The notes below the pieces were generated by a model, which had not been told where the DNA came from, made no database searches, and worked only from the letters and a program-made list of their open reading frames with translations. A stretch of 64,000 nt of DNA, taken from positions 1 to 64,000 of the forward strand of contig NZ_JAHYSS010000002.1 of the NCBI RefSeq assembly GCF_019802255.1, given 5' to 3'. This stretch comes from Pedobacter polysacchareus (GTDB taxonomy: Bacteria; Bacteroidota; Bacteroidia; Sphingobacteriales; Sphingobacteriaceae). How positions within the stretch are numbered: the stretch's first letter is position 1; every line of letters starts with the position of its first letter. Shown here in pieces: positions 27,798-37,834 of the stretch. A program made the translations under genes and the position numbers.

Positions 27798-29069
27798 ATG
27801 ACGGAAAACAACGGCAACTTTTTAGGCGACTTACCCAGATTTCTTAACCAGAATACCATTTTTTGTTACCTGTTAAAATGGACCATCATCTGCATTTTGG
27901 TGGGTGCTGCTGCGGGAACACTGTCCGCCTTGTTCCTTAGCCTTTTAAATTTAGCAACAGATTTTAGAAACAGTCATCCTCAGATGGTCTATCTGCTGCC
28001 ATTAGCTGGTTTTTTTATCGGCTTCATTTATTATCATAAAGGAAAGGGGGTAGAAAGAGGAAACAACCTTGTTTTTGATACGATCCACAATCCTAAAGAT
28101 GTGATCCCATTTAAAATGACACCCTTAGTGTTATTTGGCACCATCATCACCCATTTGTTTGGTGGTTCTGCAGGAAGGGAAGGAACGGCTTTACAAATGG
28201 CTGCCGCAACCGCTGATCAATTACACGAGCCTTTTAAACTCAGTCCTTCCGACCGGAAAATCCTGCTGATTGCTGGATTAAGTGCCGGTTTTGCCTCCGT
28301 TTTTGGTACGCCATGGGCAGGTGCTGTATTTGGAATTGAAGTGTTACTGATGGGGAAAATTCCTCAGAAATCTATATTCCCTGCAATTGCAGCCGCATTT
28401 ATTGGCGCCTATGTCACCGGATTATGGGGCGTAGGACATACCCATTATCACATCAACCTTGTGCCCAGAATATCCATGATGGGTGTGCTTTATAGCATGG
28501 TGGCCGGCCTTGCCTTCAGCATTGCTGCAGTTTCCTTTGTCAGGATCACCGATTTACTCTCCTCCATTTTTAAAAAAATAAAATATCCGGCAATTCGTCC
28601 CGTCATTGGCGGTTTTATTGTGCTTGGAATGGTGCTGCTGCTCGGTACTCATAAATACATCGGATTAGGAATTCCGGTTATTGTAGGTGCTTTTCAACAA
28701 GCTTCGCAACCAGCCGACTTTGCCTTGAAAATCTTACTCACCGCCATCACACTTGCCGCCGGATTTAAAGGCGGAGAGGTGACCCCATTGTTTTTCATTG
28801 GTGCCACACTTGGCAGCGCGCTTTCTGTTTTTCTACCTTTGCCAGTTGCTCTGCTTGCCGGAATGGGCTTTGTAGCCGTATTTGCCGGAGCTGCTAAAAC
28901 GCCAATTGCCTGCTGTATCATGGCTTTCGAATTGTTTGGTATTTCCTGTGGATGGTACGTTGCCATTGCCTGTGTGATTGCTTTCCTCGCCTCTGGACAC
29001 CATAGCATCTACAATGCGCCTGAAAATAAAAGCCCTAAACATTTACTTTTTGGCAGGCTTGGAATTTAA
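27798..29069 (+). CDS. CLC-family transporter, probably CLC-F fluoride/proton type
   Basis: A 423-residue CLC-family protein with about 12 membrane segments and no CBS domains. The gating region is GGSAGREGT (122-130), with gate Glu128. The GREGT variant, in place of G(K/R)EGP, together with RGNNL where chloride CLCs have GSGIP, is the pattern I know from the CLC-F branch, which exports fluoride in exchange for protons. Ordinary annotation would say voltage-gated chloride channel family. It is preceded by its own promoter box and a terminator, so it is expressed alone. Substrate is inferred from motifs only. Confidence 0.85.
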   Translation: MTENNGNFLGDLPRFLNQNTIFCYLLKWTIICILVGAAAGTLSALFLSLLNLATDFRNSHPQMVYLLPLAGFFIGFIYYHKGKGVERGNNLVFDTIHNPKDVIPFKMTPLVLFGTIITHLFGGSAGREGTALQMAAATADQLHEPFKLSPSDRKILLIAGLSAGFASVFGTPWAGAVFGIEVLLMGKIPQKSIFPAIAAAFIGAYVTGLWGVGHTHYHINLVPRISMMGVLYSMVAGLAFSIAAVSFVRITDLLSSIFKKIKYPAIRPVIGGFIVLGMVLLLGTHKYIGLGIPVIVGAFQQASQPADFALKILLTAITLAAGFKGGEVTPLFFIGATLGSALSVFLPLPVALLAGMGFVAVFAGAAKTPIACCIMAFELFGISCGWYVAIACVIAFLASGHHSIYNAPENKSPKHLLFGRLGI

Positions 29070-29123
29070 TAAGGGCAATCCCGCCAGGAAATCCTTCAAA
29101 ACGAAGCCCCTAAACGACCTATT

Positions 29124-29140
29124 TTAGAAAGCGTTTCTAA
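29124..29140. repeat. Perfect 17-bp palindrome upstream of leuS
   Basis: TTAGAAA-GCG-TTTCTAA, 7-bp arms, 18 bases before the TATTTTCG promoter box (29158-29165) of leuS. The position suits an operator or part of a -33 region; its factor is unknown. Confidence 0.5.
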
Positions 29141-29157
29141 TCCAACCTTTATTTCCT

Positions 29158-29165
29158 TATTTTCG
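29158..29165 (+). promoter_or_regulatory. -7-like box TATTTTCG for leuS
   Basis: TAnnTTCG variant, 32 bases before the leuS ATG. The same octamer occurs before ftsX and upstream of the lipocalin-like gene. No T-box or other leader structure is evident. Confidence 0.4.
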
Positions 29166-29197
29166 CGCTATATATAAGGATATAAGGCAAAGCTGTA

Positions 29198-32005
29198 ATG
29201 GATTATCAATTTAAAGAAATAGAACAAAAGTGGCAAGAGTTTTGGGCTAAAAATCAAACGTTTAAAGCAGAAGATCAGTCTGCGAAACCTAAGTTTTACG
29301 TACTGGATATGTTTCCTTACCCTTCGGGAGCAGGCTTACATGTGGGTCACCCGCTCGGTTATATTGCCTCCGATATATTTACCAGATATAAAAGGTTAAA
29401 AGGATACAATGTATTGCATCCGATGGGATATGATTCTTTTGGTTTGCCGGCAGAACAATATGCGATTCAAACCGGTCAGCATCCGGCATTAACTACGGAA
29501 ACCAATATCAATACTTACAGAAGACAATTAGATCAGATCGGTTTCTCTTTTGATTGGAGTAAAGAAGTACGTACCAGTGACCCTGAATATTATAAATGGA
29601 CACAGTGGATCTTTATGCAGCTGTTCAATTCCTGGTATAACAAGGAAACTGACCGCGCGGAAGACATCACCAGCTTAATAGAAAAATTTAATGCTTCGGG
29701 CAGCGCTGATGTAAAAGCAGTTTGCGATGAAGATACAAAATCGTTCCTGCCTAGCGACTGGGCCACAATGACCCCAGAAGAAAAACAGGAAGAACTGTTA
29801 AAGTACCGCTTAACTTATCTTAGAGAAAGTACGGTAAACTGGTGCCCGGCATTGGGAACAGTATTGGCAAATGATGAGGTGATTGGTGGTTACTCAGAAC
29901 GTGGTGGCCATCCGGTAGAGCAAAAGAAAATGATGCAGTGGAGTATGCGTATTTCTGCGTATGCAGAGCGATTGCTGCAAGGCTTAAACACCATCGACTG
30001 GCCTGAACCGGTTAAAGAAATGCAGCGCAACTGGATTGGAAAAAGTGTGGGCGCAAGCGTTCGCTTTAAAATCGAAGGCGCAGCAGACCTAACTGGACTA
30101 ACCCAGGATTATATTGAAGTTTTCACTACTCGTGTAGATACAATTTTTGGAGTTTCTTACCTGGTACTAGCGCCAGAACATGAATTGGTGACTGCCTTGA
30201 CTAAGCCAGAACAACTGGATGGTGTAAATAACTACATCGCTCAAACGAAGAAAAAGTCTGAGCTAGACCGTATGTCTGATGTAAAAACTGTTTCTGGTGC
30301 ATTTACAGGTTCGTATGTGATCAATCCGGTAAGCGGCGAACGCGTGCAATTGTGGATCGCTGATTACGTATTGGCAGGATATGGAACGGGTGCCGTAATG
30401 GGCGTACCTAGCGGTGATCAGCGCGACTGGCTATTTGCAACCCATTTCAATTTGCCGATTGTGCAGATCTTAGATAGTCAGAAAGACATCGAAACACAAG
30501 CAGATTCAACCAAAGAAGGTAAATACATCAACTCTGGTTTCATCAACGGAATGACTTATGCGGAGGCGACAGAAACCTTGAACAACTGGTTAGAAGCGGA
30601 AGGCGTAGGAAAAGCGAAAATTAATTACCGCATGCGTGATGCAATCTTTGGTCGCCAGCGCTATTGGGGAGAGCCAATTCCAGTATACTTTAAAAATGGA
30701 TTGCCATACCTGATCAAGGAAGAAGAATTACCTTTATTGCTTCCTGAAATCGATAAATATTTACCTACAGAAAGCGGCGAACCACCATTGGGAAGAGCTG
30801 AAAACTGGAGCTACGATGACCAATACGAATATGAACTGAGTACTATGCCAGGTTGGGCAGGTTCCAGCTGGTACTGGTACCGCTACATGGACGCTAATAA
30901 TAAATCTGCTTTTGCTTCGGAAGAAGCCATTGAATATTGGAAAGATGTAGATTTATATATTGGTGGTGCAGAACATGCTACCGGACACTTGTTATACAGT
31001 CGTTTCTGGAATAAGTTCCTGAAAGATCTTGGACACGTAAAAGCGGAAGAGCCTTTCAAGAAACTGATCAACCAGGGGATGATTCAGGGAAGATCTAACT
31101 TCGTATACCGTGTGGTAGATGAAGAAGGAAAAGGAACGAACACTTTGGTTTCTTACGGACTAAGAAAAGACTATAAAACTACGCCGCTGCATGTTGATGT
31201 AAACATCGTAGAAAATGAAATTTTAAATATTCCTGCTTTTAAATTGTTCAGACCTGAATTTGCTGATGCAGAATTTATCCTGGAAAATGGAAAATACATC
31301 TGTGGTGTAGAAGTAGAGAAAATGTCTAAATCTAAATTCAATGTTGTAAATCCTGATGTATTGATCGCCAGTTATGGTGCTGATACGTTGAGAATGTACG
31401 AAATGTTTTTAGGACCATTGGAGCAGAGCAAACCATGGAATACCAATGGGATTGAAGGCGTATTTAAATTCCTTCGTAAATTCTGGAGATTATTCCACAA
31501 TGATGCATGGGTGTTCAATGTAAGTGATTCAGTTCCTGCAAAAGCAGAATTAAAAGCATTGCATAAAATCATTAAAAAAGTACAGGATGATGTGGAACGT
31601 TTCTCGTTCAATACTTCTGTTTCCAGCTTTATGATTGCTGTGAATGAGCTGACTGAGCTGAAATGTAAAAACCGTCAGGTATTAGAAGATCTGGTGGTGG
31701 TACTTTCTCCATATGCACCGCATATCTGTGAAGAACTTTGGGCAAATCTAGGCCATGATGCAGGAAGTTTATCTTATGCAAAATATCCGGAATTCAATCC
31801 TGCATATATGGTAGAAGATGAGTTCTCTTATCCGGTATCCGTAAATGGGAAAACTAGGTTGAACCTTAATCTAAGTCTGACTTTAGAAGCTAAAGAGATC
31901 GAAGAGATTGTATTGGCGGATGAGCAGGTGCAAAAATACCTGGAAGGTAAAACCCCTAAAAAGGTGATTATTGTGAAAGGACGTATTGTGAACCTTGTGA
32001 TCTAA
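29198..32005 (+). CDS. leuS: Leucyl-tRNA synthetase
   Basis: Charges tRNA-Leu; 935 residues, class I. The HIGH motif appears as HVGHPLGY (about 49-56) in [16 protein letters not shown], and KMSKSK lies near 708-713. The CP1 editing domain occupies about 240-440 ([19 protein letters not shown]). The late segment with the catalytic loop precedes an anticodon-binding helical bundle and a C-terminal domain ending [15 protein letters not shown]. The size is at the long end because of Bacteroidetes-type insertions near 150-190. Confidence 0.99.
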   Translation: MDYQFKEIEQKWQEFWAKNQTFKAEDQSAKPKFYVLDMFPYPSGAGLHVGHPLGYIASDIFTRYKRLKGYNVLHPMGYDSFGLPAEQYAIQTGQHPALTTETNINTYRRQLDQIGFSFDWSKEVRTSDPEYYKWTQWIFMQLFNSWYNKETDRAEDITSLIEKFNASGSADVKAVCDEDTKSFLPSDWATMTPEEKQEELLKYRLTYLRESTVNWCPALGTVLANDEVIGGYSERGGHPVEQKKMMQWSMRISAYAERLLQGLNTIDWPEPVKEMQRNWIGKSVGASVRFKIEGAADLTGLTQDYIEVFTTRVDTIFGVSYLVLAPEHELVTALTKPEQLDGVNNYIAQTKKKSELDRMSDVKTVSGAFTGSYVINPVSGERVQLWIADYVLAGYGTGAVMGVPSGDQRDWLFATHFNLPIVQILDSQKDIETQADSTKEGKYINSGFINGMTYAEATETLNNWLEAEGVGKAKINYRMRDAIFGRQRYWGEPIPVYFKNGLPYLIKEEELPLLLPEIDKYLPTESGEPPLGRAENWSYDDQYEYELSTMPGWAGSSWYWYRYMDANNKSAFASEEAIEYWKDVDLYIGGAEHATGHLLYSRFWNKFLKDLGHVKAEEPFKKLINQGMIQGRSNFVYRVVDEEGKGTNTLVSYGLRKDYKTTPLHVDVNIVENEILNIPAFKLFRPEFADAEFILENGKYICGVEVEKMSKSKFNVVNPDVLIASYGADTLRMYEMFLGPLEQSKPWNTNGIEGVFKFLRKFWRLFHNDAWVFNVSDSVPAKAELKALHKIIKKVQDDVERFSFNTSVSSFMIAVNELTELKCKNRQVLEDLVVVLSPYAPHICEELWANLGHDAGSLSYAKYPEFNPAYMVEDEFSYPVSVNGKTRLNLNLSLTLEAKEIEEIVLADEQVQKYLEGKTPKKVIIVKGRIVNLVI

Positions 32006-32422
32006 TCAAATGATCCTATTTTGAATAAAAAGGCGCTGGGCATTATGTTCAGCGCCTTTCTGTTATAATAGTGTTTATATTTACCAGGGCTTCTATAAAG
32101 TTTTAGCAAAGCCGAGCGTCGGTCTTACTAGAGCATTGGGCCCTACAAGGCCCTACCAGCCCCCTGCAACACCCCTCTAAATACCCTGAAAAGATAAAAG
32201 TATATTAGTCGACTTTTAGGTTTCCTTTTCCTTTTTTCTTTCGGATTTTTTTTTGGATTCTTTTCACCGGTCAAAAAATGCGATTCACCGTAAAATAATT
32301 GCTAGAAATCTAAAATCTCTAGTCCTACATTGTAACAATAGATACCTTCGGTAGACTAATTAACAAACCGGAAAGCGAGTGGTGAACTGATTGATCTGCA
32401 AGCTTCAAAATTAACATCTAAA
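32006..32422. other. Intergenic region leuS / outer-membrane receptor
   Basis: 417 bases without a gene. After the leuS terminator comes a GC-richer patch with a tandem repeat GGCCCTAC-AA-GGCCCTAC (32139-32156) and a CCGAgcgTCGG hairpin (32112-32122), then T-rich DNA. An ATTGT-A-ACAAT palindrome at 32329-32339 precedes the receptor gene by about 85 bases and could be an operator. Confidence 0.45.
32029..32062 (+). terminator. leuS terminator
   Basis: AAAGGCGCTG (32029-32038), loop, CAGCGCCTTT (32050-32059), then CTGTTA. The 10-bp stem lies 24 bases after the leuS stop. Confidence 0.85.
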
Positions 32423-34876
32423 ATGAAAAAACTAATACTCTTATTTTTTGGTCTGGCACTTACAATTGGGGCAAATGCTCAGTTTCCAATGGGCGGGGGA
32501 ACTGCAAAAAAAATGGTTACGGGAAGGATCACCGCCTTAATACTGGACTCTCTAACTAAAAAGCCGATCGACTATGCCACCATTTCTTTAATTAAAAACA
32601 AAGACAATAAATCCGTTAACGGAGCGGTAACCGATGAGCGTGGGAAACTAACCATGTCCAATATCAGTCCGGAAGAATATAAATTGTCTATCGGATTTAT
32701 GGGCTATAAAACAAAAATTATACCCGTTAAAACCACCCCGGAAAAACCGGATTTAAATGTGGGAACAATTTACCTGAGTCCAACAGCCAGCAACCTGAAA
32801 GAAGTAGCCATCACCGGTCAGCAGTCATTGATTGAAAACAAAGTAGATAAAATTGTTTACAATGCAGAGCAGGACATTAGCAATGCTGGTGGAGATGCAA
32901 CCGATGTGATGCGTAAAGTACCTATGTTATCGGTAGACGTTAACGGAAACCTTCAAATGAGAGGAAGTGCGGTGCGCGTGCTGATCAATGGAAAACCATC
33001 AGGAACGATGGCAAACAGTGTAGCTGATGCTTTAAAAATGATTCCTGCAGAGCAGATTAAAAGTGTAGAAGTGATCACCAGCCCATCGGCAAAATATGAT
33101 GCGGAAGGTTCTGGCGGAATTGTCAATATCATCACGAAAAAGAAATCCGCGGAAGGGACCAGTGGAAGTGTGAATGCTTCAGTAGGTACCCGTTCCAACA
33201 ATGGGGCCTTCAACCTGAATGCAAAAACCGGACGTTTATCGCTCAATACAAGTCTTGGTGTAAACCATGCTTATCCTCAAAACTCACTGGTACGGTCTTT
33301 AAATAGTTCCACAAGACCTGACGGGAGCTTGAGTACAGTGTCTCAGGATGGCTTTTCAAAATGGTCACGTATAGGCTACAATGGAAGTGCAGGCCTGGAT
33401 TACGACTTTAATAACTACCACAACATCAGCAGTACTGTTAAAATAAACAGATTTTCTAATGGTGGCCCAGGAAGTTCCGCAATTTTAACCAATGGTTACC
33501 CATCTACGAATATTAGAGATATGGATATGGGATTCAATAATTTGGATTGGAATATCGATTACAGGAAAACCAGTAAAAAAGAAGGAGAAGAGTTCAGTGT
33601 TTCTGCTCAGTTAACCACCGGAAGAAATACCAGCGAATATAGCAATAGAACTGTTTTCGACCAATTATTTTACCCGGCGAATGGTGATCCGGCATATATC
33701 CCTGCTGATATTGTGGACGCAGGATCAAATACCGGAAAAAACAATGAGTATACCTTACAATCGGATTACGTGTATCCCTTCAGTAAAACGACAATTCTTG
33801 AAACTGGTGTAAAAGGGATTTTTAGAAACATCCTGAGTACCTATGGAGAGTCGCTTCAGGATTTCGATTACGATCAGAATGTGGCTTCGGCTTATGCAGT
33901 ATTGGGTTTTAAGCTGACTAAGAAAATCACTGCTAAAGCAGGGGTAAGAGGGGAATACACCAATATTAGTGCAGTTTCTGGTCATAAAGACAAGTTCAGT
34001 AATGACTATACCAACCTTTTTCCAAGTTTGATTTTATCACAAGCTTTAAAAGGTGGAAGTACCATCAAATTAAGTTATAACAAAAGAATTCAACGTCCGA
34101 GTTTATTTTATTTGAATCCATTTGAAAATAAAAGTGACCCATACAATACCTTACGTGGTAATCCGGAATTAGATCCTGAATTGACACATAATATGGAATT
34201 GGGCTACTCTACATTCATCAAAGGATCGGTGATCAATGCTTCTGTTTTTTATCGTACCACAGAAAATGTGATTGAAAGTGCCATTTTGCCAGTCGATGGA
34301 ACATCGGCCACAGGCCAGCGTTTTTTAACCACTTATCTAAATATCGGAAAAAGTCAGTCTTATGGAGTGAATGTTTTTGCAAGTTATAATCCTAAGCCAA
34401 AATGGACTTTAATGACCAATCTTGGCTTGAATACCTATGAAGTAAACAACTCTTCCAGTAATATAAATACCGGAACATTTGTAAATTATACGGTCTTTGG
34501 ACGTTCCGCTTATGCGCTTCCTGGTGGCTGGAATACGGAAGTCTGGGGAGTAATCAACTCTCCAAAAAGAACTTTTCAGGGTAAAACAGATGCGATGTAT
34601 TTCTATGGTGCGGCACTGAAAAAGGAGATCATGAAGAAACAAGCCAGCATCGGACTAAATGTCTTGAACCCTTTCAGCCGTGATTTAGTGATCAATACCG
34701 TGAATAAAGGAGCTAACTACGAACAATCTACCAATATCCATTATCCATTGCGTTCTTTTGGCATCAATTTCAGCTATAAATTCGGTAAGTTGAAATTCAC
34801 ACAACCTAAAAAAGGAGTGAAAAATGATGATGTGAAAAAAGAAGAACAAGGAGGAATGGGCGGAGTTCAAAACTAA
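32423..34876 (+). CDS. TonB-receptor-like outer-membrane beta-barrel protein
   Basis: An 817-residue outer-membrane protein. The signal peptide (1-19, ending GANAQ) is followed by a carboxypeptidase-regulatory-like beta-sandwich (about 33-115), a plug domain (about 125-240; VRVLINGKPSG, VEVITSPSAKYDAEGSGGIVNIITKKK) and an OMP_b-brl_3-type barrel. Unlike SusC proteins it lacks a SusD partner. The last 25 residues are a charged and glycine-rich tail (KKEEQGGMGGVQN) rather than the usual terminal aromatic strand, as is common in this subgroup. Substrate unknown; possibly peptide or siderophore uptake, or an adhesin-like role. Confidence 0.88.
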   Translation: MKKLILLFFGLALTIGANAQFPMGGGTAKKMVTGRITALILDSLTKKPIDYATISLIKNKDNKSVNGAVTDERGKLTMSNISPEEYKLSIGFMGYKTKIIPVKTTPEKPDLNVGTIYLSPTASNLKEVAITGQQSLIENKVDKIVYNAEQDISNAGGDATDVMRKVPMLSVDVNGNLQMRGSAVRVLINGKPSGTMANSVADALKMIPAEQIKSVEVITSPSAKYDAEGSGGIVNIITKKKSAEGTSGSVNASVGTRSNNGAFNLNAKTGRLSLNTSLGVNHAYPQNSLVRSLNSSTRPDGSLSTVSQDGFSKWSRIGYNGSAGLDYDFNNYHNISSTVKINRFSNGGPGSSAILTNGYPSTNIRDMDMGFNNLDWNIDYRKTSKKEGEEFSVSAQLTTGRNTSEYSNRTVFDQLFYPANGDPAYIPADIVDAGSNTGKNNEYTLQSDYVYPFSKTTILETGVKGIFRNILSTYGESLQDFDYDQNVASAYAVLGFKLTKKITAKAGVRGEYTNISAVSGHKDKFSNDYTNLFPSLILSQALKGGSTIKLSYNKRIQRPSLFYLNPFENKSDPYNTLRGNPELDPELTHNMELGYSTFIKGSVINASVFYRTTENVIESAILPVDGTSATGQRFLTTYLNIGKSQSYGVNVFASYNPKPKWTLMTNLGLNTYEVNNSSSNINTGTFVNYTVFGRSAYALPGGWNTEVWGVINSPKRTFQGKTDAMYFYGAALKKEIMKKQASIGLNVLNPFSRDLVINTVNKGANYEQSTNIHYPLRSFGINFSYKFGKLKFTQPKKGVKNDDVKKEEQGGMGGVQN

Positions 34877-34943
34877 GCCTGTTCGGTTCCGGAATTCTTT
34901 TAAAAGATTTTGCTGTTAAGACGGCAGACCTGATGATTAAAAT

Positions 34944-34985
34944 AAAAAGACCTTTCCCTGAAAAGCGGAAAGGTCTTTTTTATTG
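34944..34985. terminator. Bidirectional terminator, receptor / peptide-binding lipoprotein
   Basis: AAAAAGACCTTTCC (34944-34957), loop CTGAAAAGC, GGAAAGGTCTTTTT (34967-34980). A symmetric stem with A- and T-tracts between convergent genes. Its right edge overlaps the stop codon of the minus-strand gene. Confidence 0.88.
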
Positions 34986-36611
34986 TTTTTTTACCCGCTT
35001 TAAAATCATCAGGTTTAAAGGATTCGAAGGGTACCCGCTAATGTTATTTTGCAGCATCACCAAAGATTGATCATAGAGGATGGGAACGATATTCGCATAA
35101 GTCATCACCATACTGTCCATCTTTTGATAAAGTTTAAACCTTTTCTGTGGATCACTTTCATAATAACTGCTTTCGAATAATTTGTCGTAGTCTTTATTGA
35201 AATATCCGGTATAGTTAGGGCCATCAGGTACCTTGTTTTTGGAATAAAATACTGCGAGGTAATTCTCGGCATCGCCATAATCTGCAATCCAGGAGCCCCT
35301 GAAAAAGTTAACCGCATTCTTCGACATCATATCCCTTAAACTGGCATTTGGATTGGCATCCACTTTTACTTTAATGCCAATTGCTGCCAATTCACCTTGT
35401 ATAAATTCCATCAGGTCTTTATAAGTGGTAGAGGTGCTCAGGGTAATTGGCGGCATTCCTTTTCCATTCGGGAAGCCTGCTTCTGCCAATAACCTGGCTG
35501 CTTTTTCAGGCTCATAATGGTATCCTTTTACCACGGTGCTGTCAAAACCAGGCATGCCTTGTGGCATAAAACCTGCGGTAGCCGGAATGCCAATGCTGTT
35601 TCTAAGGTATTTGATCAGCTTGGGCTTGTCGATCGCATAATTAATCGCCTGCCTTACTTTTAAATACTTTACCGGAGAATTTTTTGAAATACTTTTAGAA
35701 GTGTCTACTAAGAATCCCAGGTACTCCGTGCAGAGGTAAGGACTTTTGATCATTTGAAACTTTCCTTTGTATTTGCGCGTCATATTTCCGCTTTTGCTGA
35801 GGATATCGTCACGATAGCTCCCATCCACTTTATCAAAAAAATCAAGGTCTTTTTTGATGAAATTCATGAAGGCGCTTTGCTTATCGCTGATAAAAGTAAC
35901 TTTTACAGCATCCAGATAAGGCAGTTGGTGACCATTGTCTTTTTCCCAGTACTTTTCATTTTTTAAGAGCACCAGGATCTCATCTTCTTTCCAATATTTA
36001 AATTTAAAGGGTCCGGTGCCGATCGGATGGTTCCGAAAGTCTTTTCCGTAATGTTCTACCACTTCTTTGGGCACTACTGAGGCATATTGGGCGGTCAGCA
36101 GACTCAAAAAAGGAGGGAAGGGCTTGGTCAGTTTGATTTGAAAAGTAGAGTCGTTGAGGGCGATGAAACTATGCTGGTCTTTTACTTTATCGCTAAAAAT
36201 CCAGCTTCCGGAAGAGGCCACTTTAGGGTCTATCAATCTGTAAAAGCTATAGGCAAAATCATCTGCCACTACTTTTCTGCCTTTTCCTCCAGCAAATATA
36301 GGATCGTCATGGAAATAGACATCGTCTCTCAAATGAAAAGTATAGCTCAAACCATCATCAGCAATTTCCCAGCTTTTTGCAATGCAGGGTACGGTATTCA
36401 ACACACTGTCGATCTGCACCAGGCCATTGAAAACCTGGTTCACCATCCATAATGCATTCTGGTTGCGGGCAAAGGCAGGATCAAGGGAAGTCAGGTTTTG
36501 GTCCAGATTGATATTGAACACTTTTTTTTCCTGCTCTTCGGCCTTTCTGCCGCATGCTGTGAAGACAAACAGTAATAATCCGTAAAAAATATGGCTGATA
36601 ATACGACGCAT
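34980..36611 (-). CDS. Peptide-type ABC transporter substrate-binding lipoprotein
   Basis: A 543-residue lipoprotein of the SBP_bac_5 (DppA/OppA) family. The signal ends in LLLFVFTAC, giving a lipidated Cys at 19. The mature part follows the family order: LDQNLTSLDPAFARN, the AKSWEIADDGLSYTFHLRDDVYFHDD block, VVADDFAYSFYRL, HPIGTGPFKF and VRQAINYAIDKPKLI. It should bind peptides or similar solutes in the periplasm. ATG 36611 was chosen over a TTG 9 codons upstream because it begins the signal peptide directly. No permease or ATPase genes are nearby, so it is an orphan component here. Confidence 0.9.
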   Translation of the reverse strand: MRRIISHIFYGLLLFVFTACGRKAEEQEKKVFNINLDQNLTSLDPAFARNQNALWMVNQVFNGLVQIDSVLNTVPCIAKSWEIADDGLSYTFHLRDDVYFHDDPIFAGGKGRKVVADDFAYSFYRLIDPKVASSGSWIFSDKVKDQHSFIALNDSTFQIKLTKPFPPFLSLLTAQYASVVPKEVVEHYGKDFRNHPIGTGPFKFKYWKEDEILVLLKNEKYWEKDNGHQLPYLDAVKVTFISDKQSAFMNFIKKDLDFFDKVDGSYRDDILSKSGNMTRKYKGKFQMIKSPYLCTEYLGFLVDTSKSISKNSPVKYLKVRQAINYAIDKPKLIKYLRNSIGIPATAGFMPQGMPGFDSTVVKGYHYEPEKAARLLAEAGFPNGKGMPPITLSTSTTYKDLMEFIQGELAAIGIKVKVDANPNASLRDMMSKNAVNFFRGSWIADYGDAENYLAVFYSKNKVPDGPNYTGYFNKDYDKLFESSYYESDPQKRFKLYQKMDSMVMTYANIVPILYDQSLVMLQNNISGYPSNPLNLMILKRVKKQ

Positions 36612-36625
36612 CGGTGTAGGAATAC

Positions 36626-36633
36626 TAATTTTG
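36626..36633 (+). promoter_or_regulatory. -7 promoter box TAATTTTG
   Basis: Perfect TAnnTTTG 23 bases before the ATG at 36657, in the 45-base gap between divergent genes. The opposite-strand promoter for the lipoprotein gene must overlap it. Confidence 0.5.
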
Positions 36634-36656
36634 CACAAAGTAATAAATAAAACAAT

Positions 36657-37112
36657 ATGTCTTTTTTAAATGCGGTTATAAATAAGGTGGAAGATGAAGC
36701 GCTTAATGAAATGCTTCAGGAGCGTGTGGATCTTGTCCAGCATAAAATAAAATTTATGGAGCAGGTATCTGTGGCCTGTCTGGATACCGAAAATCATTTA
36801 AACTGTGATCTGGAAGGCGTAATTAAGGATGCTGGCGGCATTTTGCAGGCAGATATGAATCAGGCAAGGGTGATCATCTATGTGGAACAAGGCGCAAGTA
36901 TGCTGGGAATGATGGGTGTGGTTCCTTCTTTGCTTCAAAAAGAATGGCCTGCTGTAGAATACAACAGGGTTTATTTATTAGATGATCAGGCTGCAGCAGC
37001 TGCTACTCCGGAAGAATGGGTAGCCTTACTGGAAGACATTGCAGAAATGTTATACCCAGGTTATTTTGTTTTCGGTAATGAAGGCAAAAGCTGGAGCAGT
37101 TTCGGTGTATAA
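36657..37112 (+). CDS. Conserved-looking cytoplasmic protein, unknown
   Basis: A 151-residue acidic soluble protein with no signal peptide and no family I recognise. It has a helical N-terminus (1-35), a Cys-containing middle (VACLDTENHLNCDLEG), a hydrophobic GASMLGMMGVVPSLLQ core segment and a C-terminal YPGYFVFGNEGKSWSSFGV. It could be a compact alpha/beta domain. Its clean ATG and promoter box support a real gene. It converges on the FMN reductase gene with 16 bases between stops. Confidence 0.7.
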   Translation: MSFLNAVINKVEDEALNEMLQERVDLVQHKIKFMEQVSVACLDTENHLNCDLEGVIKDAGGILQADMNQARVIIYVEQGASMLGMMGVVPSLLQKEWPAVEYNRVYLLDDQAAAAATPEEWVALLEDIAEMLYPGYFVFGNEGKSWSSFGV

Positions 37113-37128
37113 CCGGATTCAAAACGAT

Positions 37129-37650
37129 TTAAAACGCAATAAACTTATCCATTTGCTGGTTGGTGAACTTTAAGGTGTCTTCCTTGAAAATCTCATCCAG
37201 CTCATTCAGCTCGGTTTTGATAATGGAAATGTGGATCCTTAATGGCAGTACATTTAGGTGGAGGTAGCTGCAAACGCCGCCGAAATGATCAATGCCCCGG
37301 ATATTCCCATATTTTCCAGAAGACAGCCCTACTAAAGCGGCTTTTTTATCGTAGAAACTGTCTGGAAACTGACAGGCATCAATGAATGTTTTTAGCACGC
37401 CTGGGAAACTCCCATTGTATTCCGGGATGACGAACAAAAATTTACTGGTCCTGGTCATCATTTCCTGGATGGGTTCAAACTCCGGACTGCGTTTTCCATA
37501 CAGGTCGGAAGCGATCAAATTGTCTGGTAATTGTTCCAAGCTGAAAAGCTGGGTTTCTAATCCTTTTTCTGCCAGGACTTTTTGATAATATTTTGATACT
37601 TTCAGCGTATTACTTCCAGGTCTATTGGTTCCAGAGATGATGGTGATCAT
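37129..37650 (-). CDS. NAD(P)H-dependent FMN reductase, flavodoxin-like
   Basis: A 173-residue member of the NADPH-dependent FMN reductase family, which reduces flavins, quinones or azo compounds with a bound FMN. The N-terminal SGTNRPGSNTLK forms the FMN phosphate loop after the first strand (MITIIS). The PEYNGSFPGVLKTFIDA block is the family's second FMN-contact signature. The physiological substrate is unknown. It is divergent from parA across about 184 bases. Confidence 0.9.
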   Translation of the reverse strand: MITIISGTNRPGSNTLKVSKYYQKVLAEKGLETQLFSLEQLPDNLIASDLYGKRSPEFEPIQEMMTRTSKFLFVIPEYNGSFPGVLKTFIDACQFPDSFYDKKAALVGLSSGKYGNIRGIDHFGGVCSYLHLNVLPLRIHISIIKTELNELDEIFKEDTLKFTNQQMDKFIAF

Positions 37651-37718
37651 GTAAAAAATTGTTAATAAGATGTGTAAAACACTATATTGGCGCTATGCAG
37701 TAAGTGTCAAATTGTTTG

Positions 37719-37726
37719 TATCTTAG
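37719..37726 (+). promoter_or_regulatory. -7-like box TATCTTAG for the parA operon
   Basis: TAnnTTAG, one mismatch to consensus, about 108 bases before the parA ATG. The same octamer lies 20 bases before uvrA. A weak call. Confidence 0.3.
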
Positions 37727-37834
37727 CTAATCGTTAAAATGTGCCTAAATCAATACAAAAATAGCATTTTTTATAGATTTAAATCGGGTAACAATAAGCC
37801 TTCAGTAAATAATTGGTAATTATTAGAAAGATAA

